DNA of 64,000 bases from Sorex araneus (taxonomy: Eukaryota > Chordata > Mammalia > Eulipotyphla > Soricidae): positions 82,803,126-82,867,125 of the forward strand of contig NC_073305.1 in NCBI RefSeq assembly GCF_027595985.1, written 5' to 3'. This document shows positions 9,390-20,470 of this stretch, in pieces. The position numbers and the translations under genes are program-made. The notes under the pieces are model-generated. The model did no database searches. It was not told where the DNA came from and worked only from the letters and a program-made list of their open reading frames with translations. Numbering within the stretch: position 1 is the first letter of the stretch; the number at the start of each line of letters is the position of its first letter.

Positions 9390-10489
9390 TATCAAAAACA
9401 GTCTCTGAAGGTTGGGAGTGGCCTCCACAGAAGAGGAATACAAGTTTTGGTTTTGGTTTAGAAAAACATAGAGTAGAAAAATACTTGGAATATTAGAAGC
9501 ACAGGGAATAGCTGGACTATAGATTAAGTATTTCCTGCCAAAATGCAGTATGGTGCAGAGACTTACTGGATAAACACACAGGTACACACTTGTCTTTTAA
9601 GTCACTTAACAATGATTTGTAACTTGGCCAAAAGTAGACCATACTTTAAAGTATTTTTGATTGAATTATATGTTTTCTTCTTAAATTCAAATATAGTGAA
9701 GGTCAATATGTTTCAAAAATAACAAATTTACTATACTTTTTCTTTCCTCATTTCTTCTCTTTCTCCCTTTCATTCCATAGAAAAAATTTACTGAAACATT
9801 TCCAGCAAAGCCTTTTTTAAATTATCCTAAAAGTATATTTTCTTCTTTTAGGTCAACTCAATAATATATTTTGTTCATAATGGTTGTTATGAAGTTACAT
9901 ATTTTCTAAAAACTATACTAAATAGGATCATTGGCATATGCATCAGAATTTTGGTGGTGTTTATGCACCCAAAGAGAAACCTGCTTTGAAAAGACAAATG
10001 CTCTTTAATTACTGGGCTCATTAATTTCAGGCCTGACCATGATGATGCATCTTATTCCTTGACAAGGCTCTTTTCCATTAGGTTTCCGATAAAAATAAGA
10101 ATTTTATAAGGTATTTTGTGGAGTGGAAATGAAGAACAGATTCATTATGAAAGAGACACTCTAATGGGGCCACAGCAGAGAGACTATTCCTTCATAGAGC
10201 TTCACATTTATTTTTGCATCATCAGATATCAAAATTATAAACAGCAATGGAAAATAATCATGCACTCTAATTCCAGTCATAGCAACCTTTGATCAGTAGG
10301 GTGAAGGGAGAGAGGTGTAAGGAGGGAGAAGAGGGTTTTCAGGGGATGCTGGCAGAGAGGGTGTGATCTAATCAGCGGGAATATATTGCTTAGATACGAT
10401 TGAGAAGGACAATACATGGTGATAATAATGCAGACCAGATATTTGTACATTTTGATTATGCCTATTTTTTCTTTCTTTCTACATTTTAT
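9390..10489. other. Unique AT-rich sequence with a possible conserved block
   Basis: No repeat recognised. The stretch 9940-10270 has balanced composition with homeodomain-type taatta/attaa cores (ctctttaattactgggctca, 10000-10019) and few CpGs. By style it resembles vertebrate conserved non-coding elements. This is an impression from sequence texture and needs an alignment. Confidence 0.3.
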
Positions 10490-10622
10490 TAAGGGCTGGG
10501 GGCTTGCTCCTGGCTCCATATTTAGGGATCACTCCTGGAGTGGCTCAGGGGACCTATGTGTAGTGTTCGGGATCAAACCCCTGGTGGCTGCATGCTTTAC
10601 CTGCTATATTATTGCTCTGGAC
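10490..10622 (-). mobile_element. Old family A SINE
   Basis: The plus strand carries ttgctcctggctcc, gggatcactcctgg, gtggctcaggggacc, gggatcaaacccctgg and attattgctctgg, the family A body and head in reverse complement. No poly(A) remains. Confidence 0.7.
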
Positions 10623-10629
10623 CCTACTT

Positions 10630-11847
10630 TGAAATTTTCTGCAGCCAAGCTTGTTTTGGATGTAGCTAAGATGGAGTGTACCTACTATGATTTCTTTTAC
10701 AGGTGGTATATGAATTGCAACTGTGATTTCTGAATTAAGTTGTTCCCTACTCTATATATCCAATGCTGTCCATTGCCTAAAGGTTTGGGGTAAGTTGTAT
10801 AGCCAAGACTCATGAAAAGTCCAGGTGTTCTCCTTATATGATTGCAGTCCTTGAACCTCATGATGCTTTGCTCCCTCTGAATGGTGCGAAAATTGAGAGG
10901 AAAGAAATGGAGAATTTGAATCCTGGTTCAGCAGAACCTGCTTATGACTTAAATTTAAATAGAGTTTTCTTGCTGGGGTAAATATATTTCTTCAGAAAAA
11001 CTGTAAGTGAAATGCAATCAGACAAAAAAGTCAGACAATGGAATAAGTGTTTTTGACATTCACAAATTTGGTCTTGAGCCCGTCAAACAAGTTGAGGAAT
11101 TCCACTATGACCTTTCAGAAATTTCTGGCAATTTTTCTGTAGGAAAAGCAGTGTAAACAGAGCAAGTTAATATTTCTGTGGAAAAATGAAAAAAAAGTCA
11201 TATGAATGTCTATATGTCAGATATAAACTATGTGTCCCCAGAAAATGTAGATTAAATATCTGGAGATTTAGTTATCTTATTGACATAGACAAAACAGACA
11301 TCCACAGAAATTGTTACGAATCTTTTTTTCTTGCCAAATTACTCCTCCTTTGCCATGGAGCAGACAAAACACAATGAGTGTAGTATTTATTCTACCTCAT
11401 TGAAGTCATCTGTCTCTCTCACACATAGACTGCAGTGTTAAGGGCAATGCCTATTACCATTTGGACTTGCACCCTCAGTTTATAGTAAGATGCCTGGCAT
11501 TAAACAACTTAACACTATAACAATCACTTAGCTCATTCCAGATTGTTCTTCCCTATGTAAGGCAAATTCAAAAGAAACTAGTGAACATAAGAGAAGAATC
11601 AATGTCAAACATATTACAATAATTTTAGAGGTTCAATCCTTGTGGCTAATGACATGGGACCAAAATACTGTGTCACTGATCATTGTCCATCTTTCTGCTG
11701 TTTGCAGATCTCTCTTTGGCTTTACTTACAAACCATCTCATAAACCTCTACCATTGTGAAGTTATCAGACTATCTGGGTATTGGGCTTACCCTTCTTGTT
11801 TTGATTACTCTGTTTCTGATAATTATTTCTCACTATATTTTTTTCCC
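10630..11847. other. Unique sequence, no recognised feature
   Basis: AT-rich with no repeat or coding signal that I can support. Confidence 0.4.
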
Positions 11848-11865
11848 AAAAGAAACTGAAGGCAT

Positions 11866-12074
11866 AGCAAAAAAAAAAAAAGAAAGAAAAGAAGGGGGCT
11901 GGAGTGATAGCACAGCGGGTAGGGCGTTTGCCTTGCACACGGCCGACCCGGGTTCGAATCCCAGCATCCCATATGGTCCCCTGAGCACCGCCAGGGGTGG
12001 TTCCTGAGTGCATGAGCCAGGAATGACCCCTGTGCATTGCCAAGTGTGACCCAAAAAGCAAAAAAAAAAAAAAA
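11866..12074 (+). mobile_element. Young family A SINE with an extra A-rich leader
   Basis: A perfect 18-bp TSD, aaaagaaactgaaggcat, lies at 11848-11865 and 12075-12092. Between the left TSD and the SINE head (11895) lies agcaaaaaaaaaaaaag plus further A-rich sequence, which looks like the 3' tail of another family A copy (normal end aaaaagcaaaa). The SINE itself is close to consensus: head gatagcacagcgggtagggc, a B box with one insertion (ggttcgaatcc), body accgccaggggtgg, and a long poly(A). Confidence 0.93.
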
Positions 12075-12092
12075 AAAAGAAACTGAAGGCAT

Positions 12093-12609
12093 GACCTGGT
12101 GCAAAAATAGAAAGAAGCTTAGAAAGCAGGTTAGTTCAACACACTTATAGTAGACTGGAATAAATAAAACCTCCTATAAAAGCTGGACAGGGTTCTTTTA
12201 TTTGGAGTTTACTTACTGGGAGAATGAAAGGGGTTTCTTAAAACAGTGTGGAGTTAAGTGAAGTATCATAAGGACAGACTGGATTTCAGGAGACAACTTG
12301 CTATAATGTAGAGGATGAAATGGAGGTCACCAGATTGGAGATCTGTAGCTGTAGGAACTGTTTGAACCAATGACAAGAGCACACTTGTCAAGGAAAATAA
12401 GGATATATGCTGAGAAGTTACTTACAATATATAATTTGGTGGAGGATTAAAAGTGGATGTATGTACTAAACATATATTATCATTGTAATTGCAACAACAA
12501 TAACATTTATGATCTGTTTTAAGGTTAAGGGCAATGCACCATAAGACTTTTCTGGGCCCTGGACACATACCCAAATTCCTCCAAACATTCTGCTTTCTCT
12601 TCCTAGTGG
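12093..12609. other. Unique sequence
   Basis: No repeat or gene recognised. Confidence 0.4.
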
Positions 12610-12745
12610 TTTTAATTGGGTCAACTTATTTGCTTGACAATGGTAAGCTTTGGCCTTCTCATCTATACCAGTGGATAATCAAAATTCATACCTCAAAGCT
12701 ATTGTGTAGATTAAGTAAAATAAACATAAATATTCAATTATATTA
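12610..12745 (+). mobile_element. MIR-like remnant
   Basis: 'cttctcatctataccagtggataatcaaaattcatacctcaaagctattgtgtagattaagt' (here in part) follows the order of the MIR 3' half (tcctcatctgtaaaatggg, then tacctcatagggttgttgtgaggatta). Strongly diverged. Confidence 0.5.
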
Positions 12746-14631
12746 ACAGAGGGAGGATGCATATTTTATTGAGTTGAACAAGAATGTTTAGATGTGCTAC
12801 TTGCCTTCAAAATAGTCATCTAATATGAAAGGAAGCACATAATTACTTGAAAGTAAAACACAGATGATTAGATTATGTTAATTTGCATATGTTTAATAGC
12901 TGTACCTTAGTATATCTAGACACTAAGAAATAAAGTACAGGAGGAGAAATTTATAATAATGGGCAGAGCTGTACGATAAATATTATGAATTGTGTCATAG
13001 TCATCTAATTAATTACTAAGGCATGCTGTAATGTAGAGACTACTTACTCACTATTGCAGTTACAGGAACTGAGGTTGAAAGGCTTAGAAATTACTGGAAT
13101 TTGGAATGAGGCCTGTCTACGCCAAAGCACCTGGTCATTCTGATATTCACATAATGGAGTGAAAGTATTTACTTTATTTTTAGCATATTTTTAGTAGTTA
13201 TATGTTAATAAATATGTTTATTGTCATTTTTTCCTAACCTATTCATGTGTGCAGTGAAAATGTAGCACTGACTATGTAAGAGTTGACCTAGAAATAAAGA
13301 TAGTTGCTCAAAGATTTCCTTCTGTTGGTAGAATGGTAGCCCTTTCTATAACCCACAGAATTCAGGAGTCTTTCCTAGAGAAAATGAATGTAGAGGAAAG
13401 AATAGAATATGAAAGTCAAAAATAAAAATAAAAATACTATTTGCGGGTCCTATGAGACTTCATTTGCTTTAGTTCTGGTGTACTTGGTCAATAGGAGTAA
13501 GCTTATTAATTACTTCTACACTCAGTTCCTCAGTAATGTCATTTTGGCAGAGTTAAATGACTTCCTAATGAAAGAACAGTCTACACCATACATTTTTTTT
13601 CCAAAAAATAAATCACACAGAATGTATGATTATATATATTTTACACTTTGATCAAAGTCAAGTCATACAGTACATAAACCTTATAATGAAAGCAAGAATC
13701 CCTGCCTAACATTTCTCACTGTCAAATCCTACTCCTAAAAGCCAGTCTTCCCAAATCTTTTGAACATTTTTTTTAGTATATATACATACCTGTGCATATA
13801 CATGTATAATATTTGTGTATTTTATATATATGTATATTAGCGCTGGGCATAGCTCTGAATTTATAGAGCTCTGTTTTGGGATTAATCACTTTATTCCAAG
13901 TTTTTCTATATTGCTTCTTTAATATTCCCACAAACTTAAGTCAAATAATTAGTTTTCTAAAATTAAGCTTATAGTTATCTCCTTAAAATGCATTATTAAA
14001 GGCATTAAAATGCATGCAGTAGTGATGAAAATAGCTATTTATATAATATTCATATATAATTATTATTACATAATTTTAGTGTGAAATTGGTTTATTCAAG
14101 CTTATTTTGTGATTCCCCTATTGATACTTACTTGGACAAGCTGAAAATTTCTGCTTTATAAATGAAGCTGAATAAACAAAAATTGTTGCTATGTTTGAGT
14201 ACATATCTACTTAATTTCTATAGAAAAATCTCTTGTAACATAATTACCAAAAAGGTTTCTTTAGATTATTTTTTGCTTCATTTTTGAAAAATATTGTTAA
14301 ATTCTTTCAGAATTTGCCACCATTAATTTTTCCACTGAAACAGAGATCACCAAATTTTTTCTATAATAAATCTGGTAGTAAATATCCTAGACTCCTGGAC
14401 CAAAGAGACAAAATTAAGAATATTTCACAGATACTTATATGAAAAAAGAAACAGAATTTTTCATAATAATTTTAATTAAAATTTCAAAATATAATAGTGG
14501 TAACAACAATAGTATAGTAAGAACAAAATTGAGTACATTTTTTCTTATCACAGCCTACCTAATAATCAGAATAGAATTAACATACTATAATTAGTCTACC
14601 TACTAGTAAGAATAGAATGAACATTTTTTTT
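12746..14631. other. Long AT-rich unique tract
   Basis: Mostly featureless. A weak MIR/L2-type tail (ttacaggaactgaggttgaaa, in shorter form) may sit near 13045-13140, and a (TA)-rich run near 13775-13840. No coding signal. Confidence 0.4.
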
Positions 14632-15395
14632 AATGGAATATGGTAGGCAGAGTATTGGCCCTACAAATATCCCCATGATGTTTTAAGTCCTGAATCCTTT
14701 ACAAAACAATACATATCAAAAGAGAAGTTGCTTATAAAAAGGAGGTTCACTGTCACTGTCTTTTCATCCCATTGCTCATTGATTTGATAGAGTGGGCGCC
14801 AGTAACGTCTCCATTGTGAGACTTGTTACTGTTTTTAGCATATTGGATGCATCACAGGTAGCTTGCCAGGCTCTGCCATGAAGGCTAGATACTCTCTCCG
14901 AGAGGGGTGGAGGAATTGAATCTGGGTCCACCTTGTGCAAGGCAAATGCCCTACCCGCTGTCCAGGCATACCTAATTATTCAAATGAAATCTTAATAGAG
15001 ACGAAAAACTACTACCTGGTTAAAGTTTGAGGGATGCAGTGTGAGAAGTTGGAAAGCTCAGAAGCATGAGAGGGACTTGGCCAGATATTAGAGGTGGGAC
15101 TCATGGAAAACAAAAGAAATAGAAAGTATCTAACAACACTTGACCCTGTTGTCTGCAAGGAAATGCAGGTCTCAATTGTGCAGCCAGAAGGAACTGAGTT
15201 GTGCCACAACCTAAATGATTATAGAAGTGGAATAATCCCCAGAACTTCCAGAGCAGAACATGGTTTTGCTTAGACCTTGGTTTTGGTCTTTGGAGATTTT
15301 CAGCTAAACTCTGTGTAACCTGGACTTCTGACTTACAAACTGTGAGCCACCTATAGGTATTTTTCAACCACTAAATTGTGCTAATTTTTTTATCT
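14632..15395 (+). mobile_element. Ancient MaLR-type LTR, interrupted by a SINE
   Basis: Landmarks in order: a start like 'gtaggcagagtattggccctacaaatatccccat', then 'gccagaaggaactgagtt', ccacaacctaaatgattatagaag (in part), 'ccccagaacttccagagcag', then ctggacttctgacttac, aaactgtgag and caaccactaaattg. This is the order I know from mammalian MLT1-type LTRs of the ERVL-MaLR group. It is old, with no coding region. The SINE at 14746-14965 splits it. Confidence 0.5.
14746..14965 (-). mobile_element. Family B SINE, head truncated
   Basis: On the minus strand it runs from gcgggtagggcatttgcc (the A box part is lost) through a body with ggcaagctacctgtgatgca to the RTE-like end (ggagacgttactggcgccc) and a gacagtgacagtg tail. 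It lies inside the MaLR LTR, so it is younger. Confidence 0.85.
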
Positions 15396-15462
15396 AGAAT
15401 AGAATACACACATATTGAGGCTTTACATTTAATATTTTCTATTATTAAATTTTATTAAAATG

Positions 15463-15840
15463 CTCTAGCTAGGCGGTCACACCCAGGGACTGCCCCTGGC
15501 ATCGTGTGATCCCATCAACGGCCAACATCCAGAGACTTAAAAGCAAGCTCCTGGAAGCACGTCCACTTTGTGGCTGCGCAATATCTTATAGCCTACTCCT
15601 CCCTCTGGGAGAAACTGGCAACCTACTGAGAGTTTCCTGCCCACATGGGAGAGCTCGCAAACTCCCCATGGTGTATTCATATGCCAAAACCAGTAACAAG
15701 CTGGATCTCATTCCCCTGACCCTGAAAGAGCCTCCAATGCGCCATCATTGGGAAGGACGAGTAGAGAGAGCATTCTAAAATCTCAGGGCTAGGACGAATG
15801 GAGACATTACTGAGACTGCTCAAGAAATTCGATGATCAAC

Positions 15841-15882
<42 letters not shown>
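15463..15882 (+). mobile_element. Family C element, 5' truncated
   Basis: The 9-bp repeat attaaaatg lies at about 15454-15462 and 15883-15891. It starts within the GC-rich part (ggtcacacccagggactgcc) and holds the family C landmarks 'atcaacggccaacatccagagact', 'catatgccaaaaccagtaac', 'ctcattcccctgaccctgaaagagcc' and 'gggctaggacgaatggagac' in order. It ends in (GAT)n. Confidence 0.85.

Positions 15883-15884
<2 letters not shown>
15842..15884. repeat. (GAT)n tail of family C
   Basis: About 14 units of gat directly at the element's 3' end. It probably grew from the normal gatgacagtg-type terminus, and so is the RTE-type simple-repeat tail rather than an unrelated microsatellite. Confidence 0.9.
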
Positions 15885-15885
<1 letters not shown>

Positions 15886-15891
15886 AAAATG

Positions 15892-16970
15892 TCCATCTGT
15901 TAACACTGGTCTGAAGTGAGATTTTGTACAATTCATTTATGAAATACATTTTCCTACACCTAGTATTGACATTTACTAATAACAATCTATAAGCATTTGA
16001 TTTTAATGGGAGATTTTCTTTTCTTAGGAGAAATTTATAAATTATATTAAATTATCATCTTGAAGCTTGTCTTTTAAGAAATCATTGCTCTGAGGAGTAA
16101 TTACTTCTAAGGTTAGATGGAAGCTCTCAGTGCCAAGTTAAGTACATTTTAAAATATGAAAATTTTCTTTGCACTTTTATCAAGGTTGGAAAAATGTGTT
16201 GAAACTGTAGTTTGAATTAAAGTTTAGTACACTACTAACTTGCATATGAGTGGAGATCTAACTAATGGTTTTTACTTTTAAGTACAGGACTTATAAAATG
16301 TTTGGTATTACTTGTGATTCAAATGATATCAATTGGTAGAAATGACTATCCTGAAATATAAATTTCATATTTAAACACTTTGCCTTAATGTTTACTAAAA
16401 AATTTATCACATCCATAGCAAAACTACTTTCAAAGTTGCTTCATGGCTCAGAGTAGTTTTTCTCATTTAGAAAAAAAAAATTATTCTAGGTCTAGGTTAA
16501 GATCTCCCAACTGAATATGGCTAAATCCACAGCAAATGAAGAGTGAAGAAAGTTCACTGTTGGTTCTATTGGTTCAATAACACAAGATAGATTAAAATAA
16601 TTTCTGTGAACTGTTTGCTGATCAACAAAGCAACAAAGAACCTAAGCTGTTTAGGACTCTACCTCTTCGCACGCTTTGTGAATTTGTAAATGAATAAGCT
16701 TTTTCTGCTCCACACAGATTTTTATAGCCATAACTCTGCAAATAACACTACAACTTGTCTTGAATTATTGTTTTCCCAACTTTGAAAATGTTCTCACCTG
16801 TATTTTATCTACGTGGGTTACTCATCCAAGGTAATTCTGTATACTCACTTCAAAGTTATCACTGACTTCTCTAAAAAGCAGCAACTGATTGATACTGGCA
16901 ACACATTAGGACTTATAAAGAACCAGGAACTGACACTCAAGATAATTTACCTTATTTTTTTCATATAACT
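15892..16970. other. Unique AT-rich sequence
   Basis: Nothing recognised on either strand. Confidence 0.4.
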
Positions 16971-16974
16971 ATTG

Positions 16975-17217
16975 ATGGCTGGAGCAATAGCACAGCGAGT
17001 AGGGCATTTGCCTTGCACACAGATGACCCGGGTTCGATTCCTCTGTCCCTCTTGGAGAGCCAGGCAAGCTACTGAGAGTATCCTGCCTGCATGGAAGTGT
17101 CTGGCAAGCTACCCGTGGCATATTTGATATGCCAAAAAACAGTAACAACAAGTCTCACAATGGAGACGTTACTGGTGCCTGCTCTAGCAAATCGATGAGC
17201 AAGGGGATACTACAGTG
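16975..17217 (+). mobile_element. Family B SINE, full length
   Basis: The TSD attgatggct at 16971-16980 and 17218-17227 overlaps the element's ggct start. All parts are present: head gcaatagcacagcgagtagg, a perfect B box ggttcgattcc, body, and an RTE-like end ggagacgttactggtgcctg. The tail is short (atactacagtg). Confidence 0.92.
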
Positions 17218-17261
17218 ATTGATGGCTATATGTTTTCTTTCTGTTTCTTTTTCTTTGGGGG

Positions 17262-17437
17262 ACAGGGGAGAGCTGCAGGCAGAGGTGGTGCATACTCGGT
17301 GGTTCTCAGGTCTTACTCCTGAATCTGTGCCCATAGATTACCACTGGAGGTGCTCAGAGGAGCATATATGGTGCTGGGATCCAGCTCCATTTGGTCGCTT
17401 ATAAGCCAAGAGTCTTTCCTGCTGTGCTCTTCATCCC
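17262..17437 (-). mobile_element. Old family A SINE
   Basis: The plus strand reads cttactcctgaatctgtgcc, ggaggtgctcagaggagc and atggtgctgggatccagc, and ends 'cctgctgtgctcttcatccc', the reverse complement of family A. Diverged. Confidence 0.7.
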
Positions 17438-17519
17438 CATATGTATAAAGTTTTTCACTCTTTAAAAAACAGCTTTTATTTTCTTTAACTATATTTCTTC
17501 AATTGCTAGGTTAACTTTG

Positions 17520-17760
17520 ATCACTATCACTGTCACTGTCGTCTCATTGTTCATCGATTTGCTCGAGTGGGCACCAGTAATGTCTCCATTGTGAGACTCG
17601 TTGCTACTGTTTTTGGCTTATCGAATACGCCATGGGTAGCTTGCCAGGCTCTGCTGTGCGGGCGGGATACTCTCAGTAGCTTGCCGGGCTCTCCGAGAGG
17701 GGTGGAGGAATCAATCCAGGTCAGCCGCATGCAAGTCAAACACCCTACCACTGTGCTCTA
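17520..17760 (-). mobile_element. Family B SINE, full length
   Basis: The plus strand starts with cactatcactgtcactgtcg (the reversed GACAGT tail), then the RTE-like block, body gcttgccaggctctgc and ggcttatcgaatacgccatg, and ends near tgtgctctaaggg. Well preserved. No clear TSD. Confidence 0.9.
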
Positions 17761-17761
17761 A

Positions 17762-18478
17762 GGGAAGTTTCTTGCTTGGCTACGACTTCTGGGAAGTTTA
17801 TTTGTAGCCCCATTTTAAATTTTTATATTTATGGAGAAATTCTGTTATACATAGGTATCTCATCAATAAGTTTCTTCTTTTTCTTATTTTTGTTTTCCTT
17901 TGAGCTGAAGATGTGTTGAGTGCACTCCAGACATTCCAACACTGAGTTAGCCATATAGTGTCAGTACTCAGTCAAGACATATTTTGTCATTTTAAATGAT
18001 AATGAATTTATCTATACCCTGTTGTCTCTTGAAAGTGCAATATTCTAAGTTTGCCATTTTTTTCTTGTGTTATTTTGACATATGGCAATACAAATATACA
18101 AAGACTGTATTATAGCTACATGCATGGCTTCAGATATGTTATAGAATTTTGACTGTCACTATGATTTGTAGTGAGCCAGTTGCAGAACAAAGCAATGAGA
18201 GAAGAACATATGGTCTATGCCACTTCTACTCAACTCTGCTAAAAGTAACCATTGACAATGTGTAAATGAATGAATATGGCTCTGAAGAAGTTTGGGACAC
18301 TTAACATTTGAGTTTCATATAATTTTGCATGCTACAGCTTATGATGTATAGTTTGATTTGTCAATTAAAAATATTTAGCTTACAATCCTTACAAAAGCAG
18401 AAATACGGATTTGGGTTTTGGATTATAGTTTACAAGTCCTTCTATTAGAAGAACTACCTTTATTTATTTATTTTTTAA
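17762..18478. other. Unique sequence
   Basis: No feature recognised. A very old SINE may lie near 17905-17990 (gtgttgagtgcactcc, gccatatagtgtcagtactc), but the match is too weak to call. Confidence 0.35.
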
Positions 18479-18491
18479 GAAGGAGTGTCTT

Positions 18492-18947
18492 CTTTTTAGG
18501 TTTTTAAAGACTTTATTACAAAATGGAAATGGAGCGATAGCACAGCAGATAGGGCATTTGCCTTGCACGAGGCCGAACCGGGTTCAATTCCTCCATCCCT
18601 CTTGGAGAGCATCCCACCCATGTGGCGGAGCCTGGCAAGCTACCCGTGGCCTATTCGATATGCCAAAAACAGTAACAATAGGTCTCATTCCCCTGACCCT
18701 GAAAGAGCCACCAATCGTTGGGAAAGATGAGTAAGGAGAGGCTGCTAAAATCTCAGGCTGAGTGTAATAGAGATGTTACTGGTGCCCGCTCCAGTAAATC
18801 TATGAACAACATGATGAAAGTGATACAGTGATATTCCACAAATGAGTGCAGTCCTTCTGTATCTGTCCCTCTCTTTCTGACTCATTTCACTTAGCATGAT
18901 ACTCTCCATGACCATCCACTTATAAGCAAATTTCTTGACTTCATCTT
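18492..18947. mobile_element. Chimeric insertion: SINE (+) joined to L1 end (-) inside one TSD
   Basis: A 13-bp repeat, gaaggagtgtctt, lies at 18479-18491 and 18948-18960. Inside are a long family B/C-like SINE on the plus strand (18531-18833) and about 110 bp of L1 ORF2 end on the minus strand (18834-18947, with catttcacttagcatgatac). The left end has 'aagactttattacaaaa' rather than a clear poly(T). Either the SINE sat in an L1 whose 3' UTR was later deleted, or the two were joined in one event. Confidence 0.65.
18531..18833 (+). mobile_element. Family B/C intermediate SINE
   Basis: Has the tRNA-like head (gatagcacagcagatagggc, a perfect A-box-like region) and body of family B. After aacagtaacaataggtctca it also carries the family C segment 'ttcccctgaccctgaaagagccaccaat...ggagaggctgctaaaatctcagg' before the shared end ggtgcccgctcca. 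It bridges the two families. Confidence 0.85.
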
Positions 18948-18960
18948 GAAGGAGTGTCTT

Positions 18961-19833
18961 TTAAAACAATTGTTGAACCACTAAATATTCTTTGCTTTTG
19001 CTTTCTATAATATACTTCAGTAGGAATTAATTGGGGATAATGGATATTATGAAAAGGAAGGAAAAAGAACATTGACTTACTTCTCAGGGCAAGTCTGCAT
19101 ACACATGAACTAAGAATTTTTGTGTTTACCATGAGTTGGGGGAACTATAGTGATGTAATGCAAAGTAACATCTGGACTCCCCCCCACTATCTCTTCTTAC
19201 TTTGAGGGGGATCTAAAGCATCTGATAAGAACGTGAAAATATGTATGGAGAAAAACATTGTACATTCAGCCAAAAATGAAACATTCCGACGATGACATTT
19301 TATGATAACTGCTTTATCTTTACTTGCTCAAATCACAAAATCTGTCCCAGTATATTTGCTACGTTGGTCTTTATTTCTGCTTTTACTGTATCCTTTCTTT
19401 ATCTTCCAGGTTACATCACAAGTGCAAAGAGCTGTTGATATAAAGTAGAATTTAAGCAGAGATAGAGCAGTCTACTGAAATAGAAGGCATCGAGACTGCT
19501 ATTAGGCTCACTCTCATCACCTCCCACCCTACGCAGACGCCCACTCTGCTCTAGGCCTGCCTGTATCTATGTCGATGATGATGTGATGGAGCGTTATTTC
19601 AGGACAGGAGTAACCATGGTGTAGAATTGTTGAATCTAATTTGAAGCCAGTTCCTTATGATCTTCCTGCAGTGTGCCTCTCCTCTTCAGTAACTTCACCA
19701 ACCCCAATACCTACTGCCTGAAACTGTTTCCAGCTTCTCTAACATATAATAAAACGAATCCCTTGATACTTTTAAGTGATGAAATGACAAACTCAGCCAT
19801 GCTATTATAATGCTGTTTATTATTTAATCAATT
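18961..19833. other. Unique sequence
   Basis: Nothing recognised. Slightly higher GC near 19500-19720 without coding signs. Confidence 0.4.
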
Positions 19834-19848
19834 AAAAGATAAATGATG

Positions 19849-20022
19849 GGGGTGGGAGCGATAGTACAGTAGGTAGGGCATTTGCCTTGCACGCAGCCGA
19901 CCTGGGTTCGATTCCTAGCATCCCATATGGTTCCCCCGAGCATCGCCAGGAATGATTCCTGAATGCAGAGCCAGGAGTCAGCCCTGAGCATCGCCAGGTG
20001 TGACCCAAAAGGCCAAAAAAAA
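19849..20022 (+). mobile_element. Young family A SINE
   Basis: A perfect 15-bp TSD, aaaagataaatgatg, lies at 19834-19848 and 20023-20037. Head gcgatagtacagtaggtagg, a perfect B box ggttcgattcc, body ccatatggttcccccgagc, end gtgtgacccaaaaggcc plus poly(A). Confidence 0.93.
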
Positions 20023-20084
20023 AAAAGATAAATGATGTTAGCCATAGTTATGAACAGGCATGAAACCTATACCAAAGCTAGGGA

Positions 20085-20270
20085 CTTTGTTTCAAGATTG
20101 ATAGAACAGCCACTAAGGTGCTTGCCCTGAACATGGTCAACCAAAGTTTGATCTCTGTTTCCCCCCATTTGGTCCTAGTGTAATCCCTTAGCATAGAGCC
20201 AGGAGTAAGCCCTGAGTACCACCAGGTGTGGCCCCAAACAAACAAACATCAGAAAGAAAAGAAAAAGGAA
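20085..20270 (+). mobile_element. Old family A SINE
   Basis: Degraded head (gatagaacagccactaaggtg), end 'gagccaggagtaagccctgagtaccaccaggtgtggccccaaacaaac' in part. The tail has decayed to caaacaaac units. Confidence 0.75.
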
Positions 20271-20289
20271 AATAAAGGTCTAGAAACTT

Positions 20290-20470
20290 TGTGTACACTG
20301 TGTTTTTAAATTCTCACAAAAATTCTAGTGGACAGTATTAGTTAGTAGAGTTCTAGGTGAATTATCACTCTAAGAAAACAGTTTTTGAAGTTCTCATAAC
20401 CACTAGGTGGCATAACCTGGATTCAAATCTAGAATATTTCAAAGTCTGTTTTTAAAGAGACGGGCAATAA
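20290..20470 (+). mobile_element. Possible L2/MIR tail
   Basis: 'ttctcacaaaaattctagtggacagtatta ... cataaccactaggtggcataacctggattcaaat' (in parts) follows the order of the L2/MIR 3' region. Weak. Confidence 0.35.

Noticed and set aside
11895-11970. Functional tRNA gene
   Set aside because: A and B boxes are present, but the sequence does not close into a cloverleaf with an acceptor stem and is followed by a SINE body and poly(A). It recurs dozens of times.
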